From: Burkholderiaceae bacterium
GTDB taxonomy: Bacteria; Pseudomonadota; Gammaproteobacteria; Burkholderiales; Burkholderiaceae_C
Direction: 5' to 3'
NCBI GenBank assembly: GCA_016790575.1
Contig: JAEUOU010000007.1
Span: 1-64,000 of the forward strand
DNA length: 64,000 nucleotides
The notes beneath the pieces are model-generated. The model worked only from the letters and a program-made list of their open reading frames with translations, searched no databases and was not told the origin of the DNA. Every line of letters starts with the position of its first letter. Positions within the stretch are counted from its first letter, which is position 1. Shown here piece after piece: positions 20,868 to 29,418 of the stretch. A program made the translations under genes and the position numbers.

Positions 20868-23000
20868 TTACTGCTGCTGTTGCTGCTGCGGTTCGCCGGC
20901 CGGGGCATTGCGGTCGAGCAGAGCTTTCATGGACAGCTTGACGCGGCCCTTGTCATCGGTTTCCAGCACCTTGACGCGCACGACCTGGCCTTCCTTGAGG
21001 TAGTCGGTCACCTTTTCCACCCGTTCATGGGCAATCTGGCTGATGTGCAGCAGTCCGTCTTTGCCGGGCAGCAGGTTGATCAGCGCACCGAAATCAAGGA
21101 TCTTGGTCACGGGGCCTTCGTAGACCTTGCCAATTTCGACTTCTGCCGTGATCTGCTCGATACGGCGCTTGGCTTCGTCGGCCTTGGCGCCGTCGGTCGA
21201 AGCGATCGTGATCGTGCCATCTTCCTCGATATTGATCTGGGTGCCGGTTTCCTCGGTCAGCGCACGGATGGTGGCGCCACCCTTGCCGATCACGTCACGG
21301 ATCTTCTCCGGGTTGATCTTCATGGTGTAGAGCTTGGGCGCGAAGCTGGAGACCTCGGTCTTGGCCTCGCCCATGGCTTCCTGCATCTTGCCCAGGATGT
21401 GCATGCGCGCCTCCTTGGCCTGAGCCAGGGCCACCTGCATGATTTCCTTGGTGATGCCCTGGATCTTGATGTCCATCTGCAGGGCGGTGATGCCGTTGGT
21501 GGTGCCTGCCACCTTGAAGTCCATGTCGCCCAGATGATCTTCATCGCCCAGGATGTCGGTCAGCACGGCAAAGCGGTTGTCTTCCTTGATCAGGCCCATG
21601 GCGATACCGGCCACATGGGCCTTCATCGGCACACCCGCGTCCATCATCGACAGGCAGCCACCGCAGACGGAGGCCATGGACGACGAACCATTGGATTCGG
21701 TAATCTCCGACACCACGCGGATGGTGTAGGGGAACTCTTCCTTCGTCGGCAGACAGGCCACCAGGGCCCGCTTGGCCAGACGGCCGTGGCCCACCTCCCG
21801 ACGCTTGGTCGAACCCATGCGACCCACCTCGCCGGTGGCAAAGGGAGGCATGTTGTAGTGGAACAGGAAGCGGTCTTCAAACTCCCCGGCCAGCGCATCG
21901 ATGCGCTGGGCGTCGCGCTCGGTGCCCAGCGTGGACACGACGAGCGCCTGGGTTTCGCCCCGCGTGAACAGCGCCGAACCATGCGTGCGGGGCAACACGG
22001 AGTTGCGGATTTCGATCGGACGCACGGTACGCGTGTCGCGGCCGTCGATGCGCGGCTCGCCGGCGAGGATCTGGCTGCGAACAATGCGGGCCTCGATATC
22101 GAACAGCATGCCTTCGACCTTGACCGCATCGAATTCGACGCCGGCTTCCTTCAGATCGGCCATGACCACGGCATAGGCCTCGCGGCACGCATGGGTGCGG
22201 GCCTGCTTGTTGCGGATCTGGTAGGCCGCGCGCAATTTGTCCTCGGCCAATGCCGTGACCTTGGCGATCAGGGCCTCGTCCTTGGCCGGCGGCTGCCAGT
22301 CCCAGACCGGTTTGCCGGCGTCGCGCACCAGTTCGTGTATGGCATTGATGGCAACCTTGCCTTGTTCGTGTCCGAAGACCACGGCACCCAGCATGACTTC
22401 CTCCGGAAGCTGCAGGGCCTCGGACTCCACCATCAGGACAGCGGTTTCGGTACCCGCCACCACCAGATCCATCTGACTGTTCTTGCGGGCGGTCTGGCCT
22501 GGGTTGAGCACGTATTCCCCGTTGACATAACCCACGCGCGCCGCGCCGATCGGGCCGTTGAACGGGATACCGGAAACCGCCAGCGCGGCCGACGTGCCGA
22601 TCATGGCGGCGATGTCCGCATCCACCTCGGGATTGAGCGACAGCGTGTGAATGACCACATGCACTTCATTGAAAAACCCCTCGGGGAACAGCGGACGGAT
22701 CGGACGGTCGATCAGGCGGCTGGTCAGGGTTTCGAGTTCGCTGGGCTTGGCTTCGCGCTTGAAGAAGCTGCCCGGAATCTTGCCGGCGGCGTAGGTCTTC
22801 TCGATGTAGTCGACGGTCAGCGGGAAGAAATCCTGTCCCGGTTTGGCGCCTTTGGAGGCCACCACGGTGGCAAGCACCACGGTGTCGTCGATGTTGACCA
22901 GCACGGCGCCGGTGGCCTGCCGGGCGATCTCGCCGGTTTCCATGGTGACCGTGTGCTGGCCCCACTGGAACGTCTTGGTGACCTTGTTGAAAAGCGACAT
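20868..23000 (-). CDS. pnp: Polyribonucleotide nucleotidyltransferase (PNPase)
   Basis: 710 residues from ATG 23000, preceded by AGGAAA. Domains in order: two RNase PH domains, a KH domain with the [15 protein letters not shown] loop, and an S1 domain ([20 protein letters not shown]). It is a trimeric 3'-5' exoribonuclease that releases nucleoside diphosphates and forms part of the RNA degradosome. The C-terminus ends in a run of six glutamines. It lies downstream of rpsO in the classic rpsO-pnp arrangement, separated by a stem-loop terminator that must be read through or bypassed. Confidence 0.98.
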   Translation of the reverse strand: MSLFNKVTKTFQWGQHTVTMETGEIARQATGAVLVNIDDTVVLATVVASKGAKPGQDFFPLTVDYIEKTYAAGKIPGSFFKREAKPSELETLTSRLIDRPIRPLFPEGFFNEVHVVIHTLSLNPEVDADIAAMIGTSAALAVSGIPFNGPIGAARVGYVNGEYVLNPGQTARKNSQMDLVVAGTETAVLMVESEALQLPEEVMLGAVVFGHEQGKVAINAIHELVRDAGKPVWDWQPPAKDEALIAKVTALAEDKLRAAYQIRNKQARTHACREAYAVVMADLKEAGVEFDAVKVEGMLFDIEARIVRSQILAGEPRIDGRDTRTVRPIEIRNSVLPRTHGSALFTRGETQALVVSTLGTERDAQRIDALAGEFEDRFLFHYNMPPFATGEVGRMGSTKRREVGHGRLAKRALVACLPTKEEFPYTIRVVSEITESNGSSSMASVCGGCLSMMDAGVPMKAHVAGIAMGLIKEDNRFAVLTDILGDEDHLGDMDFKVAGTTNGITALQMDIKIQGITKEIMQVALAQAKEARMHILGKMQEAMGEAKTEVSSFAPKLYTMKINPEKIRDVIGKGGATIRALTEETGTQINIEEDGTITIASTDGAKADEAKRRIEQITAEVEIGKVYEGPVTKILDFGALINLLPGKDGLLHISQIAHERVEKVTDYLKEGQVVRVKVLETDDKGRVKLSMKALLDRNAPAGEPQQQQQQ

Positions 23001-23140
23001 GTTCAATTTTCCTGATGAAACAAGGGCAAGAGGCCGCCCTGGAGGCCCGGAATCCGACGGGTTGAACACGATGCCATTCCAGAAAAAATCGCTGATTTCT
23101 TGTGGAATGACACAGCGCGGGTTCGTCCGATCAAACTCCG

Positions 23141-23181
23141 AAGTAAAAAGCGCCTGAGCCAGCGAACCAACTCAGGCGCTT
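23141..23181 (-). terminator. Intrinsic terminator after rpsO
   Basis: A 10 bp perfect stem (AGCGCCTGAG with CTCAGGCGCT, loop of 12) at 23149-23180. On the minus strand it is followed by a run of five T. It sits 16 bp past the rpsO stop and about 140 bp before pnp, so it probably attenuates read-through from rpsO into pnp. Confidence 0.9.
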
Positions 23182-23196
23182 CGGATCATGGTGCGC

Positions 23197-23463
23197 TTAC
23201 TTGCGCAGGCCCAGCTTGGCGATCAGCGCGACGTAACGGTCGGCGTCCTTGTCCTTGAGGTAGTCCAGCAGCTTGCGACGGCGGCTGACCATGCGCAGCA
23301 GGCCGCGACGGCCGTGGTGATCTTTGGCATGTTGTTTGAAATGAGGCGTCAGCTCATTGATACGGGCAGTCAGCAACGCGACCTGGACTTCGGGGCTACC
23401 CGTGTCATTGGCGGCGCGCGCATTGGCCTTGACGACCTCGGCCTTGACGGAGGATGCGATCAT
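23197..23463 (-). CDS. rpsO: 30S ribosomal protein S15
   Basis: 88 residues, the standard length, with typical blocks [19 protein letters not shown] and [20 protein letters not shown]. It binds 16S rRNA early in 30S assembly. The start is preceded by CACAGGAAACACA, a good ribosome-binding site. A -10 box lies about 85 bp upstream. pnp follows downstream. Confidence 0.99.
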   Translation of the reverse strand: MIASSVKAEVVKANARAANDTGSPEVQVALLTARINELTPHFKQHAKDHHGRRGLLRMVSRRRKLLDYLKDKDADRYVALIAKLGLRK

Positions 23464-23546
23464 TGTGTTTCCTGTGGGTTGAATTGACTTGCGCAGGCCA
23501 GTGGAACAACCGGCCGCGTGTGCCTTGCGAACTGCAAAACCTGCGG

Positions 23547-23552
23547 ATTATA
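23547..23552 (-). promoter_or_regulatory. Probable -10 box of the rpsO-pnp promoter
   Basis: On the minus strand a perfect TATAAT lies in the context GGATATAATCC, about 85 bp before the rpsO start codon in the divergent gap. No good -35 hexamer stands at 16-18 bp, so the promoter call rests mainly on the -10 match and position. Confidence 0.55.
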
Positions 23553-23649
23553 TCCTGCCGACAGGGCCGGCGGGCGGCTCGATGCGCCATTGCGTTGGCC
23601 ACAACGCCCGGCGTACCATTGGCCCGCACCACTTTGCGAGGAGTTCCCG

Positions 23650-23916
23650 ATGGTCATTACCCACCCTTTCCGACCAATTCTCACCGGACTGGTCCTGGCC
23701 GCCAGCCTGGTGCTGGCTCCGCCAGCGGTCGCCGCCAAGGATCCGGGGGCCGAGAAACCGGCCAAAACATCGAAGCAGAAGGACAAAGCCAAGGCCGCCG
23801 GCAAAGTGCGCTTCGACAAGGGCAGCGGCGAGACCACCCGCGAGCGGGACCGGCGCCTGCAGCGCGAATGCAAGGGACGCCCGAACGCGGGCGCCTGCCT
23901 CGGCTACGCGTCCTGA
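23650..23916 (+). CDS. Small secreted or periplasmic protein, function unknown
   Basis: 88 residues from ATG 23650, preceded by GAGGAG. An N-terminal signal peptide is clear: hydrophobic core ILTGLVLAASLVLA and a probable cleavage after AVA in PPAVAAKDPG. The mature part of about 60 residues is lysine-rich (KTSKQKDKAKAAGKVRFDKG). It ends in a conserved-looking block, RERDRRLQRECKGRPNAGAC, then LGYAS, with two cysteines that could form a disulfide. I recognise this ending from hypothetical proteins of related bacteria but know no function. It is divergent from rpsO and convergent with the binding-protein gene. Confidence 0.75.
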   Translation: MVITHPFRPILTGLVLAASLVLAPPAVAAKDPGAEKPAKTSKQKDKAKAAGKVRFDKGSGETTRERDRRLQRECKGRPNAGACLGYAS

Positions 23917-23932
23917 GCGGCGACAGCCTGAC

Positions 23933-25210
23933 TCAACCGGGCCGAACCATGCGGCAACTGTGGCCCAGTTCGGCCTGCTCCGCCGTGATGCGGCGCACCA
24001 CCCGGAACCCATAGCCCGAACCTTCGACATCGAACTTCACGCCCGGGCTGCCGACCCGATCCATCACGCCGACAACCAGTGATTGCTGGAACTGATGGTC
24101 CGCGGCCCGCATGCGTCCGCTCTGGCCGGCAAGGCTGACCTGGCTTTTCTCCAGTTCGCGGGCGACCGCCAGCGCCTCGACACTGGCCGCTTTTTCGATG
24201 GATTGCGACAGCGCCTCCAGCATCAGTTGCATGCGCATGTGCACGTAGTCGTCCTGGGGGCGCGGAAACCGCTGCCGGAAAGCCTGGTAGAAGATCTCGC
24301 TGCCGGCGGTCGGCAAATTGGGCAGCCAGTCGGCGACGGCAATGACCTTGCCGATACCCGCTTCGCCGATGGCGGCCGGCGCCCCGAGGGCGTTACCGTA
24401 GAAGGTGTAGAACTTGCCATCAAACCCTACTTCGCGGGCCGCGCGAACCAGCAAGGTCAGGTCATTACCCCAGTTTCCGGTGATGACGGCCTGCGCGCCG
24501 CTGCTCTTGATCTTCGTGGCATAAGGCAAAAAGTCCTTGACACGGCCCAAGGGGTGGAGCTCGTCGCCCACTACGGCCACGTCGGGGCGCTGCGCCGCCA
24601 GCTGGCGGCGCGCCTCGCGCAAAACCGCCTGACCGAAGCTGTAGTCCTGCCCGATCAGATAGGCACTGCGAACGCCCTTGTCGTCACGCAGCAGTTCCAT
24701 CAGGGCCGCCATGCGCATGTCGGCATGGGCATCGAAGCGAAAATGCCAGAAGCTGCATCGTTCATTGGTCAGCACCGGATCGACCGCGGAATAGTTCAGG
24801 AACAGCACCCGTCGTCCGGGCTCGCGCTCGTTGTGTTTGCCGATCGCATCGATCAGTGCCGCCGCGGTTGCCGACGAATTGCCTTGCAACACGAAGCCAG
24901 CACCGTCGTCGATGGCCGAGCGCAGCGCCGACAGGGCGTCTTCACTCTGGCCTTTGCTGTCATACCGGTCGAGCTGCAGCGGACGGCTCACGCCGCCAAT
25001 CCGCACCCCCCCACGCGCATTGACCCGCTCCACCGCCCAGACCAGGTTTCGCCAGACCGCCTCGCCGGTGTTGGCAAACGCGCCGCTGAGACCTTCGATC
25101 AAGGCGAGGCGGACGGGCGCTGCGCCCTGGGCATAAGCGGCCGACCACCCCAGTGGCAGCGCCGCCAAGGTTTGCAGCGCACGGCGACGTGAGTTGTTCA
25201 GAGGAACCAT
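23933..25210 (-). CDS. ABC transporter periplasmic substrate-binding protein (branched-chain amino acid / Peripla_BP_6 type)
   Basis: 425 residues from ATG 25210. The N-terminus has a twin-arginine-like stretch, NNSRRRALQTLAALPLGWSA, ending in AYAQG, so export by Tat or Sec is likely. The mature protein begins VRLALIEGLSGAFANTGEAV and matches the two-lobed type I binding fold (LivJ-like), with RYDSKGQSEDALSALRSAID and LIGQDYSFGQAVLREARRQL. No permease or ATPase genes lie beside it, so it is an orphan binding protein. Its ligand is unknown. An in-frame upstream ATG would add non-signal-like sequence and was rejected. Confidence 0.88.
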   Translation of the reverse strand: MVPLNNSRRRALQTLAALPLGWSAAYAQGAAPVRLALIEGLSGAFANTGEAVWRNLVWAVERVNARGGVRIGGVSRPLQLDRYDSKGQSEDALSALRSAIDDGAGFVLQGNSSATAAALIDAIGKHNEREPGRRVLFLNYSAVDPVLTNERCSFWHFRFDAHADMRMAALMELLRDDKGVRSAYLIGQDYSFGQAVLREARRQLAAQRPDVAVVGDELHPLGRVKDFLPYATKIKSSGAQAVITGNWGNDLTLLVRAAREVGFDGKFYTFYGNALGAPAAIGEAGIGKVIAVADWLPNLPTAGSEIFYQAFRQRFPRPQDDYVHMRMQLMLEALSQSIEKAASVEALAVARELEKSQVSLAGQSGRMRAADHQFQQSLVVGVMDRVGSPGVKFDVEGSGYGFRVVRRITAEQAELGHSCRMVRPG

Positions 25211-25338
25211 AGATGACGTGAACCGGCAACCGGTTTCATGGAGTTGAAAAACGATGCGCAGTGTATCGGCCTCGCCGGAGACCCCGGCAATGCCCGCCAA
25301 ACGAAGCGGAGATTCCGATTTCACCGGCGATATCTACG

Positions 25339-25376
25339 AAATCGATAGCAAACAAAGACCTTTTTACGCTGGGTAT
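25339..25376 (-). repeat. Dispersed repeat, copy 4, providing the tsaD stop codon
   Basis: On the minus strand this copy reads ATACCCAGCGTAAAAAGGTC, then TTTGTTTGCTATCGATTTCG. Its first 13 bases overlap the 3' end of tsaD. The tsaD stop TAA is the TAA inside CAGCGTAAAA of the repeat, so the last residues of TsaD (YPA) come from the repeat. Confidence 0.88.
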
Positions 25377-26422
25377 GGGCCGATTTTGCCGTCAGCGATG
25401 GCATTCAGGGGCCAACGCGGCAGGACATCGAATGCATAACGCCGGTTGGGAAGCTGGATGCCTGCCTGCAGCCGCATGGCGGCGGCCAGTGCGATCATGG
25501 CCCCGTTGTCGGTGCACAGATGCAGTTCCGGGTAGTGCACCCGCACCCCCCGCGTTGCGCAGGCCGCGTCCAGCTGGCGACGCAGTTCGCGATTCGCCCC
25601 GACACCGCCGGCCACCACCAGGCGTGCCAGCCCCGTCTGCTCGAGCGCAGTCATCGATTTGCGGCAGAGCACGTCCACAATGGCCGCCTGGGTCGAGGCC
25701 GCGAGATCCGCCCTGTGGCTCGCCAGTTCGTCGCCGAGCTTCTTCACCTGGGTCAGCACCGCGGTTTTCAGGCCGGCGAACGAAAAGTCCAGATCGCCGC
25801 TGCGCAGCAGGGGCCTGGGCAGACGGAACGATGCCGGATCGCCCTGTTCGGCCAGACGCGCCAGCGCCGGCCCGCCGGGATAACCCAGACCGAGCAGCTT
25901 GGCGGACTTGTCAAAAGCCTCGCCCGCCGCGTCGTCGATGGTTTCGCCCAGCAGCCTGTAGTCACCCACCGCGTCGACCCGCATCAGCTGGGTATGCCCG
26001 CCGGAGACCAGCAGGGCCACAAAGGGGAATTGGGGCGGATCGGCGCTCAGGAAGGGCGAAAGCAGATGCCCCTCCAGGTGGTGCACCCCCAGCACCGGAC
26101 GGTCCAGCGCTGCGCCCAGGGCGCAGGCCACACCGGCACCGACCAGCAGCGCACCGGCCAGACCGGGCCCCCGTGTGTAGGCAACCACGTCGACGGCCGC
26201 CAGATCACGATCGGACCGGGCAAGGACCTGCCGGGTCAGGGGCAGGACGCGCCGGATATGGTCACGACTGGCCAGCTCGGGCACCACACCGCCGTAGGCC
26301 TGGTGCATCTCGATCTGGCTGTGCAGCGCATGCCCCAGCAGCACCGGCACACCGGGGCCGGAGGATTCAACCAGCGCCACGCCGGTTTCGTCGCAGGAAG
26401 ATTCGATACCCAGGATCAGCAT
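25364..26422 (-). CDS. tsaD: tRNA N6-threonylcarbamoyladenosine transferase component TsaD
   Basis: 352 residues. Transfers the threonylcarbamoyl group to A37 of ANN-decoding tRNAs with TsaB and TsaE. The N-terminal signature [17 protein letters not shown] and the metal-binding [11 protein letters not shown] (two histidines) are present, as are [14 protein letters not shown] and [16 protein letters not shown]. Length is slightly above the usual 340 because the C-terminus runs into a dispersed repeat. The gene is divergent from the nitrate regulator, 92 bp apart. Confidence 0.97.
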   Translation of the reverse strand: MLILGIESSCDETGVALVESSGPGVPVLLGHALHSQIEMHQAYGGVVPELASRDHIRRVLPLTRQVLARSDRDLAAVDVVAYTRGPGLAGALLVGAGVACALGAALDRPVLGVHHLEGHLLSPFLSADPPQFPFVALLVSGGHTQLMRVDAVGDYRLLGETIDDAAGEAFDKSAKLLGLGYPGGPALARLAEQGDPASFRLPRPLLRSGDLDFSFAGLKTAVLTQVKKLGDELASHRADLAASTQAAIVDVLCRKSMTALEQTGLARLVVAGGVGANRELRRQLDAACATRGVRVHYPELHLCTDNGAMIALAAAMRLQAGIQLPNRRYAFDVLPRWPLNAIADGKIGPYPA

Positions 26423-26514
26423 GCCGCGAGTTTAAGCGCCGCAGTCTCCCGTCTTCGTCTGTGGCACCCAACTTGCTTTCACGTCCACATGAGCCCCTGT
26501 TCCTGCCTGTTCCG

Positions 26515-27774
26515 ATGAAAAGCGGTCTGAGTTTCCTCGTGGCGGCGCGCCGCAGCGAAATCTCCGAGTTGCAGCAACTGGCGCTGAACTGCGCCCTGGT
26601 CGACGCCACCGGCCGCCTGATCCATGCACTCCAGCGCGAGCGTGGGCTTTCCAACCTGTATCTGGGTTCCGGCGGCACCGGCTTCACCACAGAGCGCCCG
26701 TTGCAGGCCCGGGAAACGGACCGCTGCGCCACCCAGTTGCGTGCCTTGTTCGACCGCCTGGATACCGAAGCCTCCCTGGCCGGCCACAGCGCGCGCCTGT
26801 TCAGCCGTATTGCCTGGGTGCTGCAGGGGCTGGACGCGCTGCCGCGCCTGCGCGAATGTGTCGACACGCTGGCCTGGACACCCGCCCGCGCAACCCGCGC
26901 CTATGTGCGCCTGATTGCCGGTCTGCTGGGAACCGTCTTTGAGGCAGCCGACAGCGCCGGCGATCCGGGGCTGTCACGGCTGCTGGTGGCGCTGTTCAAC
27001 CTGATGCAAGGCAAGGAATATGCGGGCCGGGAACGCGCCTCGGGCGTGTTGCTGTTTGCATCGGCCTGCGAGAGGACTTCGGAGCAGCAGCGCCTGCTGC
27101 ACTTCATTGACGCCCAGGAACGCTGCCTGCGGGTGTTCGCCGAATTTGCCCCCAACAAGGTTCTGCCGGCCTGGCATGAAGCGCAGGACCCGAGCACCCT
27201 GGCCCCGCTGGAGCGATTGCGCCGCATTCTGTGCACCGCCACGCCGGGAGTGCCCCTGGACGAACAGCACAGTGCGGAATGGTTCGGAACCGCAACGCAA
27301 CGCATGGACGCCCTGCGCCGCGTGGAAGAGCAACTCGGCGCCGAGCTTCTGGCCGGCTGCGACGCCCGCATTCGCGCGGCGGAGGCGGAACTGGCCATCC
27401 TGGAAAAGCAGACGACGCCTCCGAGCGACGTCGGCGACCTCCTTGCCTTCTTTGAAGACAACGCCAGCGCCAGTGCCGACACGCCCGACCAGCCCTACAA
27501 CCCGTCGCTGCAGCGTTCCACGCTGGAACTGCTGCGTGAGCAATCCAGCCGCCTGCAGTCCATGAGTGACGAGCTCAGCACCGTCCGTTCCAGCCTGAAC
27601 GAACGCAAACTGATCGAGCGGGCCAAAGGATTGCTGATGGCGCGCCGCAACATGGGGGAGGAGGAAGCCCACAAAACCCTCCGCCAGATGGCCATGAACC
27701 AGAAGCGCCGCCTGGTCGACGTCGCCGATGCCTTGCTGACCTCGGCCGATCTGCTGCCCTCACCCAAGGCCTGA
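26515..27774 (+). CDS. nasR: Nitrate/nitrite-responsive transcription antiterminator, NIT-ANTAR domains (NasR type)
   Basis: 419 residues from ATG 26515. The N-terminal NIT domain (about 30-300) carries the family signature LIHALQRERGLSNLYLGS at residues 35-52, with the arginine pair expected to contact nitrate or nitrite. The C-terminal ANTAR domain (about 357-410) reads ERKLIERAKGLLMARRNMGE, then EEAHKTLRQMAMN, which is an RNA-binding coiled three-helix module. In Klebsiella, NasR binds the nasF leader and prevents termination when nitrate or nitrite is present. Here the gene stands directly upstream of a leader with a sigma-54-like promoter, a hexaloop hairpin and a strong terminator, followed by the nitrate transporter operon. 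That makes the same role very likely. Confidence 0.93.
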   Translation: MKSGLSFLVAARRSEISELQQLALNCALVDATGRLIHALQRERGLSNLYLGSGGTGFTTERPLQARETDRCATQLRALFDRLDTEASLAGHSARLFSRIAWVLQGLDALPRLRECVDTLAWTPARATRAYVRLIAGLLGTVFEAADSAGDPGLSRLLVALFNLMQGKEYAGRERASGVLLFASACERTSEQQRLLHFIDAQERCLRVFAEFAPNKVLPAWHEAQDPSTLAPLERLRRILCTATPGVPLDEQHSAEWFGTATQRMDALRRVEEQLGAELLAGCDARIRAAEAELAILEKQTTPPSDVGDLLAFFEDNASASADTPDQPYNPSLQRSTLELLREQSSRLQSMSDELSTVRSSLNERKLIERAKGLLMARRNMGEEEAHKTLRQMAMNQKRRLVDVADALLTSADLLPSPKA

Positions 27775-27854
27775 ATCCCGCGTGAGCACCTCCGCGCTGC
27801 GGCTGGTCGCAATCATGCTGCAACGCACAAAAACCGGGAGTCGACACCGGCGCC

Positions 27855-27871
27855 TGCACCAAGATGAGCCA
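27855..27871 (+). promoter_or_regulatory. Possible NtrC half-site
   Basis: TGCACC is followed by five bases and GAGCCA. The first half matches the NtrC consensus TGCACC-N5-GGTGCA; the second matches at only three of six positions. It lies about 110 bp upstream of the sigma-54-like promoter, a sensible enhancer distance. The call is weak and depends on that context. Confidence 0.3.
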
Positions 27872-27963
27872 GAGAGCCCTTTTGACGGCCACCGATGGGG
27901 GCGCCGGGGGGCACTCCAGGACCCGAATGGGACGTGAAACAGCATTTCGGGGAATGAAGGGTA

Positions 27964-27980
27964 CTGGCACGCAACCTGCT
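27964..27980 (+). promoter_or_regulatory. Sigma-54-type -24/-12 promoter of the nitrate assimilation operon
   Basis: CTGGCACGCAACCTGCT matches YTGGCACG-N4-TTGCW with one mismatch (C for T in TTGC). The invariant GG (27966-27967) and GC (27978-27979) are separated by exactly 10 bases. The start of transcription is expected near 27991, which gives a leader of about 145 bases. Nitrogen-limitation control by NtrC is inferred from this and from the known nasF promoter of Klebsiella. Confidence 0.72.
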
Positions 27981-28000
27981 TAACTTACCCCGTGGAATCA

Positions 28001-28036
28001 GGCCAATGACGGCCGGGTTCCTCGGGTCTGACCCGA
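28001..28036 (+). promoter_or_regulatory. Leader RNA hairpins, probable ANTAR (NasR) target
   Basis: The first hairpin is GGCC-AATGAC-GGCC (28001-28014). Its six-base loop has A at position 1 and G at position 4, the bases known to be conserved in ANTAR-bound hexaloops. A second hairpin follows at once: TCGGGT/ACCCGA (28022-28036). Its loop is only three bases, or five if the last pair opens, so it does not match the hexaloop rule. Both precede the terminator by about 10-30 bases. Confidence 0.62.
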
Positions 28037-28044
28037 CACAGGAC

Positions 28045-28115
28045 AACGGCGTCCATTTCCCGGCGGCATCCGCCGAGCTGGAGATGGGCGCCGTTTCGTT
28101 TTTTGGATTTGTTTT
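28045..28115 (+). terminator. Leader terminator (attenuator) before nrtA
   Basis: A 16 bp outer stem (28045-28060 with 28080-28095, two G-U pairs) carries a nested perfect hairpin, CGGCGG-CAT-CCGCCG. It is followed by TTCGTTTTTTGG and a second T-rich stretch. It ends 20 bases before the nrtA start, so the operon cannot be expressed unless the terminator is overcome. This fits NasR antitermination. The region 27775-28135 holds no protein gene I can support. Confidence 0.9.
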
Positions 28116-28135
28116 TCACTTCGAAGGAGCCTGAA

Positions 28136-29392
28136 ATGAGCCAACCGACCCCCCACGTTCCCGCGCTGTCCCGCCGCGACGTACTGCGCACGGCCGGCGC
28201 CGCCGGGACCGCCGCCCTTTTCTCCACTCTTGGCCACCATGGCGCCTGGGCCGCAGGCTCGGACGCGCCGGAGAAGAAGGAAGTGAAGATCGGCTTCATC
28301 CCGCTGACCGACTGCGCCAGTGTGGTGATGGCCTCGGTGCTGGGCATCGACCAGAAATACGGCGTCAAGATCATCCCGACCAAGGAAGCCAGCTGGGCCG
28401 GCGTGCGCGACAAGCTGGTCAACGGCGAGCTGGACTTTGCCCACGTGCTGTACGGCCTGGTCTATGGCGTGCACCTGGGGATTGCCGGCCCCAAGAAGGA
28501 CATGGCCGTGCTGATGACCCTCAACAACAACGGCCAGGCCATCACGCTGTCCAAAAAGCTGTCCGACAAGGGCGCGGTGGACGGTGCGGGTCTGGCCAAG
28601 CTGATGGTCAGCGAAAAGCGCGAGTACACCTTCGCCCAGACCTTCCCCACCGGCACCCATGCGATGTGGCTGTACTACTGGCTGGCCAGCGCCGGCATCA
28701 ACCCGATGAAGGACGCCAAGGTCATCACCGTGCCGCCGCCGCAGATGGTGGCGAACATGCGGGTCGGCAACATGGACGGCTTCTGCGTGGGTGAACCCTG
28801 GAACCACCGCGCCATCATCGACGGCATCGGCGTGACCGCTGTCACCACCCAGGACGTCTGGAAAGACCACCCCGAAAAAGTGCTGGGCACCACGGCCGAC
28901 TTCGTGAAGAAGTACCCGAACACCGCCCGCGCCGTGACGGCAGCCATCATCGAAGCCGGCAAGTGGATCGACACCGGGCTGCAGAACAAGATGAAGATGG
29001 CCGAAACCATCGCCGACAAGGCGTATGTGAACACCAGCGTGGACGCCATCAACCAGCGCATCCTGGGCCGCTACCAGAACGGCCTGGGCAAAACCTGGGA
29101 CGACCCCAACCACATGAAGTTCTTCAACGACGGCGCGGTGAACTTCCCCTACCTGTCCGACGGCATGTGGTTCCTGACGCAGCACAAGCGCTGGGGGCTG
29201 ATCAAGGACCACCCCGACTACCTGGCGGTGGCGCGGCAGATCAACCAGATCGACCTCTACAAACAGGCTGCCAGCGCCGCCAAGGCGCCGCTGCCCAAGA
29301 GCGACATGCGCGGCAGCAAGCTGATCGACGGTGTGGTCTGGGACGGCAAAGACCCGAAGAAATACGCCGATTCGTTCAAGGTCCGGGCCTGA
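28136..29392 (+). CDS. nrtA: Nitrate ABC transporter, substrate-binding protein
   Basis: 418 residues from ATG 28136, preceded by AAGGAG. A twin-arginine signal is visible (LSRRDVLRTAGAAGTAALFS, Arg13-Arg14), so the protein is probably exported folded by Tat. The mature domain (VKIGFIPLTDCASVVMASVL) matches the NrtA/NasF/CmpA family of periplasmic nitrate, nitrite or bicarbonate binders. It is the first structural gene after the attenuated leader. Permease and ATPase genes follow. Confidence 0.95.
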   Translation: MSQPTPHVPALSRRDVLRTAGAAGTAALFSTLGHHGAWAAGSDAPEKKEVKIGFIPLTDCASVVMASVLGIDQKYGVKIIPTKEASWAGVRDKLVNGELDFAHVLYGLVYGVHLGIAGPKKDMAVLMTLNNNGQAITLSKKLSDKGAVDGAGLAKLMVSEKREYTFAQTFPTGTHAMWLYYWLASAGINPMKDAKVITVPPPQMVANMRVGNMDGFCVGEPWNHRAIIDGIGVTAVTTQDVWKDHPEKVLGTTADFVKKYPNTARAVTAAIIEAGKWIDTGLQNKMKMAETIADKAYVNTSVDAINQRILGRYQNGLGKTWDDPNHMKFFNDGAVNFPYLSDGMWFLTQHKRWGLIKDHPDYLAVARQINQIDLYKQAASAAKAPLPKSDMRGSKLIDGVVWDGKDPKKYADSFKVRA

Positions 29393-29418
29393 GGCCTGTC
29401 AATCCACCGGAGCACACC

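Noticed and set aside
20562-23015. An 817-codon plus-strand open frame opposite pnp
   Set aside because: PNPase is complete on the minus strand. The opposite product is a histidine- and glycine-rich shadow.
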